Assembly (NCBI RefSeq): GCF_043641665.1 | Contig: NC_092183.1 | Location: forward strand, 11,263,001 to 11,327,000 | Length of the DNA: 64,000 nucleotides | Reading direction: 5' to 3' | Source of the DNA: Enoplosus armatus | Taxonomy: Eukaryota; Chordata; Actinopteri; Centrarchiformes; Enoplosidae | Shown here: in pieces, positions 57,551 through 64,000 of the stretch | How the letters are laid out: every line of letters starts with the position of its first letter | Position numbering within the stretch: position 1 is the stretch's first letter | The notes under the pieces: model-generated | Told to the model about the DNA's origin: nothing | The model's database searches: none | The model's input: only the letters and a program-made list of their open reading frames with translations | Position numbers and translations under genes: made by a program

Positions 57551-58246
57551 GCAGCCATTGACAATGTCATTAGTTTCACCTCTGTTTGACAAATCAGTTT
57601 TACAGTTTTTCTTCCTTACTCTTCCTTGTTATTTTAGTCAAATTCAGCTGTATCTGTGTGTTGTCTGCTAGATGCCACAGTCAAATGAGAAACTGACCAT
57701 ACTTTTCTAGTCACAGACTGTCATACAATTAATGATCAAAAGGGGACAGCAGATACACATTCTCTGAGATGGGATAAGGGTGTGTGACGAGGTCTACCAG
57801 TAAGTATTGAAGACTGACTTTTGAAACTTCTTCATCTGTGAGTGGGTTTGTGTTGTGTGCCCTCTTTGATGATCACTTTGTGAGGACCAATACAGAACAA
57901 CCATAATTATACACTGTGTCTGAGGTCCTGTACCTTTCCGTTGATAACATGCTCATACAGAAGAAATCTTGTGTACTGGGTCTCTGTACCCCATTGCAAG
58001 GTACAGCCTTAATTTCAGGAAAGAGTTGTGTTCACAAACACAGATTAGTATATTATAAGATTATAACATGTTCAAATAAATGGCATTCTCTTACACAGGA
58101 TTATATCAGAGTTACAATGTTGATGGTAACGGACTCACAATAATAATAATGCATTACTTCCCTCAGAGGCCACCACGGCCATTGTATCTCCTTTCTTCAT
58201 TTGGTCTTGATGGTCAAAGTCAATGGCAGATACCCCCCTTCCCTGC

Positions 58247-58266
58247 CACACACACACACACACACA

Positions 58267-58338
<72 letters not shown>

Positions 58339-58355
58339 AACACGCACACACACAC
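58247..58355. repeat. (CA)n/(GCAC)n microsatellite
   Basis: CA runs flank a central block of about nine GCAC units. Confidence 0.97.
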
Positions 58356-59090
58356 AAGCAGACATTCACCACATCTTGACTGCCTTGAACTTCTTATTCC
58401 TCAGTATTAGTGACATTTCTCAAGATTTCCAAAATAATAAAAAAAAAAAAAAAAAAGCAATTATTTTCACTGGTGGTTTGGTCGCTGATTTTTAAGCCTT
58501 TTTGTATTTCAGAATCAGAAATGTAAACTGTAAAACTGATTTGTTTCTGACCTGGAACAAAGCTTGAAAAAAGTTTACTTGCTTACTTGTGCTTATCTGT
58601 ACACAAACTTAAATCTTTTGATATCCACTTCTCTGGAATAATTGGAAAAGCCAACTTTATTTGCACAGTGATTAATTTAAAAACACAAAATGCACAAAAT
58701 GTATATATAATGTACTGTATATATATCACACTATTTGCATGTTGTCCTAACCCACTTTTCACAGATGTGTAAACACTTCATCACTAATGTACTTACACCT
58801 GTAGATTTTGCTCAGATACAGTGAATATATTATGATGATTAGGTTGGGTCCTGTCATCAGAACACCACAGCGCCATCCTGCCGCCTTACTGTCGCCCCCA
58901 CCATCGCCATGGAGACCATGTAAGTTAATGCATGTGTGTATGTGTGTGTGTGTTTGTGCTCTACACAGGGCACAATAGGCAGACTGACACAGAGTCTGAT
59001 AGGGGTCATGACCCCTCACAGCAGGAAGCTCAAACTGTGGCTCCTTGCCTTCTCCTGTCCTCCTGGTCAAGGTTTTGTGTGTATATATAT

Positions 59091-59127
59091 GTGTGTGTGT
59101 GTGTGTCTGTGTGTGTGTGTGTGTGTC
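59091..59127. repeat. (GT)n microsatellite
   Basis: About 18 GT units with one CT interruption. Confidence 0.95.
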
Positions 59128-59500
59128 TTACATCTGCATTAGGATAGACGTTTACTTTTTCCCCCCTTTGTTTTGTTTTGTCAGGGTTGCTGCGTATGTG
59201 TCTGTCTACTATGTAGGAGTCTATGTGTGTATGGAAACACACACACCCACACACACAGACAAGCAGGCGCATACGCAACAACACAGAAATATAAATCACT
59301 AGGCCGTCCCAATGCTGAGGCAAGTCATTAACATGGACACACACACACACACAGTGGTAGCATCAACAAAAGTAGATGAGTACTGTTGATGTTTTAATGG
59401 ATATTGCTGCGAAAGGGAAGCAGGTGATATGACGTTCTGCTGTTTTTGAAAACACATTTTCAATTTAACATCAATAGTCACACAAAATGCATGCATGCGC

Positions 59501-59506
59501 GCACAC

Positions 59507-59552
<46 letters not shown>
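59501..59552. repeat. (CA)n microsatellite
   Basis: About 25 CA units with one GC step. Confidence 0.97.
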
Positions 59553-59554
<2 letters not shown>

Positions 59555-59889
59555 ACACTAACACAGACAAACACTGGTACTGGTAGATACTGCACTGTGT
59601 GATCGCTTTTCATACTGTACATACTGTACTGTACATGTGTGCATGCAATATGTAAAAAGCTTGCATCTGTATATCCTACGTGTTAATCATGTGCGCCTAA
59701 CCTTTTTATATTAAATGCCTGCGTCAAGCGCATGTGTAAGTGCATGCATTGCATGTGTGTCTGTGTATGGGTGTGCTTTTAAGATTGACCCAACTATGGT
59801 GTCCCAGCGGACTCGTCACAAAGTCTGTCACCACCCAGTCACCATGGCGCCCAACTTGGCCGAGACCCGACGGCGGCAGGGAGCACCTT

Positions 59890-59903
59890 GTCACCGTGGT
59901 AAC
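59890..59903. promoter_or_regulatory. Perfect RFX X-box consensus match
   Basis: GTCACCGTGGTAAC fits GTNRCCNNRGYAAC at every position. It lies in a locally GC-rich patch (59800-59935) that also holds a half-site-like GTCACCATGGCGCC at about 59839. RFX factors drive ciliary and MHC II genes. No adjacent gene is recognised in the window, so its target is unknown. Confidence 0.45.
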
Positions 59904-60765
59904 ACGTCTGGGATGTAACCACCCCCCGCACCCCCAAGAAATACACAGAGAGACATACACACACACACACATATGAAGGCTCTTTCTAAGGGCAGAAGAC
60001 ATTTCATGTTCAAAATAATTGTAGCCATCGACTCTGACCGATATGGTTTTGAGGTGAGAGAAAGACAAAGAAATTCACTCTAGATAGACAGATAGATAGA
60101 TAGCATTAACCAGTTCATAATCCAGTTTGGTAGCTTCACTTTCATTTATGCCAAAACCCTACTCCACACTACAGGCCTGGGGGCATGTTATTGGTTTGAG
60201 CACAGTATCATTGCTTCACATGAATTTGCAATAATCTACTTGCTTTGATGCCACTACAACCAATTCTGTTGAGCCCTTGTATTACGACAAAAATCTACAT
60301 TTTTCCACTGCTGTCATATGAAAATAATATGAAATAGACTGGCAAAGTTTACCCAAAACTTTTCTCAGTGGTTCTTGTATATTTCCCTTTTTATTGTATG
60401 GACTTAATCCCAGAAAATGATCATTAGCATACACAAAACACTGTTATCCAAAAGTTATTTTTTGCTAGTGATTCAATATAACACCAAGGAGAAATAACAC
60501 AGACGAGGTACCATAGAGATAACATATAACGTAAGCTATCACTGGCCAAATTTAAACATTGAAAATTCCAAATACATACCAGTGTACATTGCTGGACAAT
60601 ATAGAGGAATTCCAAATTGAGAAGCCAGAGTACCCATGTTGTCACAGTGCTATGCTGCTGGAGATCATCTAGCCTGTTGAAGAGTCACTACATGTCTAGC
60701 AGCTCCAGTGGTGCTGGTCTGTTACTGAGACCAAAAAGAATTTGGCTGAGATAAATAAACTAACA

Positions 60766-60767
<2 letters not shown>

Positions 60768-60804
<37 letters not shown>
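60768..60804. repeat. (ATT)n microsatellite
   Basis: About 12 uninterrupted ATT units. Confidence 0.97.
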
Positions 60805-61640
60805 GTCAGAGCCGGTTGATCCACAGGAGTTTAGTGTGCTTTGTTTATGTTTTGATCCAGTAGATTTAAGTAAGGAGTGATACTATGTCATAGCCAAAAC
60901 AATCCTACACCTGGTGCTTGCACATTTATCTATTTACGTTTTTTGCTCGCAACTTCATTTGTTCTTACATGGCTGCTAAAAAGAAGAAAGTAAATAAGTA
61001 TAAATGTGAGCATTTGTAACATACTGGGCATACAGGTGAATGGTGGAAAAGTGCTGCAGGAGCTGTGTGAGAAGCTTTTATAGATGTGGTGACTCTTTGT
61101 TCTGCTGTGAAAACTTGCAATCCACTGTAACTGACAAAAGTCAAGCTGATCACAACTGCTGTTCTCTGAAGAAGGAAACCACTAACTGTCACCATCCACC
61201 TTTCAAGCATACAGGGGTGAGTGTTTGATAAGAATAGTTTAGTAGTTTATGCATAGCTAATGTATGAGTCGGATGAACAGGATGATTATTGATTTACTTT
61301 TGGGCACAAAGCTGGCCGAAGGGACTTTAGTCTGTTCAACAGAGAGTTTGGGGCATGCAGCAATGCACTGTACATATAGTTGAAAGAAGCAGCAACATTT
61401 CCTTTGGATGCCTCCATAATCTACACGCTTCCATGTTTATATTGTTCAAACACTCTCAAATCCTCTTCAATATCTGCTGTCAGATAACTTACTCATTTGA
61501 CTTCTTTTGTACCGCTTTTGTTTAGTCATCACTCATGTAACCACTCTCTCTCTCTGCAGGCAAAGAGAAACAGCAGCAGGGGAGAATTCCCATGTTGCTG
61601 GAGGTGATGCTGCGGAGCAGCCGAGACAACCCACCAATCA

Positions 61641-61783
61641 CAGAGAGACAATGACTGATCCTCCTGGCTGCCTTACAGAACATCAGTCAAACTGAGCTTT
61701 GTTAGCGCTGCATTCCTCTGTTTTGTCCTCCTGTTTGCACCCCTGAATCAAACAATGTTAATTTTGTCTATATCACTAATGTG
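61641..61783 (+). repeat. Diverged direct repeat, copy 1
   Basis: About 140 bases sharing GACAATGACTGATCC, GGCTGCCTTACAGAAC and TTTGTTRGCGCTGCAT with a second copy 420 bases downstream. Many substitutions and small gaps show an old duplication. It is not a recognised repeat family. Confidence 0.8.
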
Positions 61784-62060
61784 ATGCTTACGTTTCTTTC
61801 ATGCATTCGTGTTTTGATGCTGTAAACTGCTCATTTGTTTTATCATGGTAGCATCCTTAGCTATGATTGTGGCTTATCATTTTTATTTACAATCATGGCT
61901 GAAAAGACATTTGCCTCAAGTGTGGTTTAACTAAAGGTTGCCCTTTGTTTGTCACTCTTTTCTATGGCAGCAGAGATCAGTGGCTGCAGTCAACTTTGTT
62001 GGGTCTGTCACATTATCACAGTGTTTTAATTAGAGAAGGAGAAGGAGACGTGCAGAAAGA

Positions 62061-62203
62061 CAGGGGGACAATGACTGATCCCCAGGCTGCCTTACAGAAC
62101 GTTGTTCAGACAGCGCTTTGTTGGCGCTGCATGCCTTTGCATTGTCCTGCTGTCTGCGATTGTTTGAATCAAATGATGCCAATTATGTCTCTGTCATTTA
62201 GGC
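62061..62203 (+). repeat. Diverged direct repeat, copy 2
   Basis: Partner of the copy at 61641. The same ordered blocks are present, followed by the GAATCAAA.GATG and ATTATGTCTCTGTCA tracts found in copy 1 with changes. The region between the copies shows no coding frame. Confidence 0.8.
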
Positions 62204-63028
62204 ATATAATATTGTGAGCTATATGATTCATTATTCTACTTTGTCTGGGACATAAGTGGTTTGGAAAAAATATATAGTTAACAGTGCCATGCGTGTCCTA
62301 TCTGGATTGCTCGGAGTAATCATGCTCAAAATACGGAGAATCAAGATATCTACTCGCTTTAGCATTTCTCACTGTTGTCTTTCCAGTTTAGATCGGCCCT
62401 GAGATGTAGACATGCATGCCTTCTCTGACAAACCTGAAGTCAATGGCTACTTTAAATTCTACCAGTGGACTGTAACTAAATTTTATTTGTGTTTGAAGTG
62501 TTTCAAACTCAAATTTGAAGCACAGGCAAAATGGCAAACTTACCTCAAGATTTGGCTTTATTCACTTGCAGCGTGTGCAGGCTGGCTAGCCAGACTGTTT
62601 TGACATTTCACAGCTTTGTTTATGGCTTACAATACATCACTGCCTGCAGTTGTTCACCAATGGTAAATTATTACTGTCTGTCTGAAATAGTCTTTAGGTG
62701 TTTTTGGCTTCTTATTCTCCTTCCACTACATCAAAAGCTCCTCCATTTGGGATTCCATTGAACAGAGATATCTGGAGTCACAGTGAGTATACTGACATGT
62801 GCTTGCATCATCATATCTGACAGCAGTTTTAGAGACTTTGCAATCAGGGTAGATGAACATTTCTTAGGAGGTCTAATAAATGCATATGCAGATGCACAAC
62901 AATGTGCAAAGTTACATTCACAAAGTTAGCATATCTGAGGAGAAGAAGAGAAGAGAGGCTGGACAGGAAGAGAATGAAAAACTTGTTAAGCTTTTTTTTT
63001 TTAGCTGAGACAACTGTGACTGTGTGTG

Positions 63029-63032
<4 letters not shown>

Positions 63033-63075
<43 letters not shown>
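63033..63075. repeat. (GT)n microsatellite
   Basis: About 21 GT units. Confidence 0.97.
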
Positions 63076-63077
<2 letters not shown>

Positions 63078-63478
63078 TGGTCTCTCTATTCTGCAAACTG
63101 ACAGGGAGGTTGAGACGACTGAGATGGGAATGTCAGCACAGGATCAGCAACCCTGCTGGTGGACACCAGTTGGGGGTCTGTCTCCTCTGGGACGCCGCTG
63201 CATCTAAATGTGTGTATTTGATAAGGCGTGTGAATGAGTGTGTGTGCGCGTGTGTGCGTGCATTTTGACTTATGTGTGTACATCAGAAATATGTGTGTGG
63301 CTCCGTGAATGTTAGGGGCCAGTGTCTGGGCCTTTTTTGGGGGGAAGGGAGGTTAGCGTGGTGACAGCCTCAGCTGTGTTGAATTGTGGGAGAAAAAGAG
63401 CTGACGCGACGGGAGTTGATGTCTGACATGACCCCTCTCAGCGGGCGCACCACAGGGAGCTGGGAGCTGCCGCTGACT

Positions 63479-63480
<2 letters not shown>

Positions 63481-63524
<44 letters not shown>
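63481..63524. repeat. (GT)n microsatellite
   Basis: About 20 GT units with one T insertion near the start. Confidence 0.97.
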
Positions 63525-63526
<2 letters not shown>

Positions 63527-64000
63527 GTGGGAAAGTGAAGGAGAGAGATGGAGTTAGAAAGTGAGCAGCAACAACAACAACAACAAAAAAAAGAACTGAA
63601 CTTCTTTCAGTGTCCCGGTACATTTTCACCACAAACCCTGATTTCTCTGACAGTCACAGCAGAGTCCCTCTCTCTGTGAAACACCACCTTGATGGACATG
63701 ACACTGGACTTCTCCTGCTGTGTAACCCAATCTTCTCAGGTCCTTTCCTTCCTCCGCCTTCCATTTTCTCTCCCTCCATATCATATACCTCTCCTTGACC
63801 TTCTCGCTCTTTGTTGGTGTCCCTGTGCTCCCTCCTTCCCTCTCTTCCCCTGTCTCCCCTGAAGGTGCTTTCAGGTTGGTAAAGTGATCTACAGGGTGCT
63901 GTGCTGCTACTTGTTGTTCTTGCCATTCTCGCCCATTCTATTTTACCCCTTTTCGCTCTTCACAGTTCCTTGTCTCACCTCTATTTGCATCATCCGTCTA

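Larger units (their letters stand above)
56401..64000. other. Gene-free 7.6 kb upstream of smarcad1
   Basis: I find no exon, RNA gene or complete transposon. In vertebrates the smarcad1 5' side can lie near atoh1, so regulatory sequence is possible but nothing here proves it. Content is microsatellites, the inverted and direct repeats and the RFX match listed separately, plus an A run at about 58438-58456. Confidence 0.45.

Noticed and set aside
61507..61695. Short plus-strand frame after an acceptor-like CTCTGCAG
   Set aside because: Only 62 codons, no partner exon or conserved sequence, and it overlaps the diverged direct repeat.

Overview
The window is nuclear DNA of a ray-finned fish, most likely a percomorph teleost. 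The evidence is short GT-AG introns, abundant (CA)n, (CT)n and (ATCT)n microsatellites, a tRNA-derived SINE, LINE 3' tails, and a short non-autonomous hAT-like element of a family common in percomorphs. There is no prokaryotic content, CRISPR array or operon. All gene calls come from conceptual translation and from splice junctions checked for reading-frame continuity. No database search was run.

Layout, left to right. (1) 1-12.9 kb, minus strand: the 5' two thirds of mapk4 (atypical MAP kinase ERK4), with six coding exons in the window and a probable non-coding first exon near 12.6 kb. The C-terminal exon(s) lie beyond position 1. (2) 13-19.5 kb: intergenic DNA holding a long CT microsatellite, a hAT-type MITE with a perfect 8-bp target duplication, and a perfect 18-bp hairpin. 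(3) 19.6-25.5 kb, minus strand: a complete seven-exon tetraspanin, best matched to tspan36. (4) 28.5-29.5 kb, plus strand: an intronless linker histone H1 with an H1-type AC box but an ordinary poly(A) signal. (5) 31.9-37.9 kb, plus strand: a three-copy mpeg1 (perforin-2) tandem array. The middle copy is intact (709 aa, two coding exons) and is flanked by two shrunken, broken copies. (6) 39.0-42.3 kb, plus strand: a perforin-1-like gene (520 aa, MACPF plus C2). (7) 42.9-56 kb, minus strand: complete smarcad1, 23 coding exons and 1065 aa, convergent with the perforin gene. (8) 56.4-64 kb: no recognisable gene; microsatellites, a perfect RFX X-box match, an inverted repeat and a diverged 140-bp direct duplication.

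Functional themes. Two MACPF pore-forming immune effectors sit side by side: mpeg1, typically of phagocytes, and a perforin-1-like gene, typically of cytotoxic lymphocytes. The mpeg1 half has expanded and decayed locally. The other genes (kinase, tetraspanin, linker histone, SNF2 remodeller) are single, well-preserved housekeeping or developmental genes with no obvious pathway link to the MACPF pair. The observations most worth following are the mpeg1 array with a near-identical exon fragment in a decayed copy, a Cys for Arg change in the mapk4 activation segment, microsatellites abutting 5' splice sites in smarcad1 and mapk4, and the polyadenylated H1.
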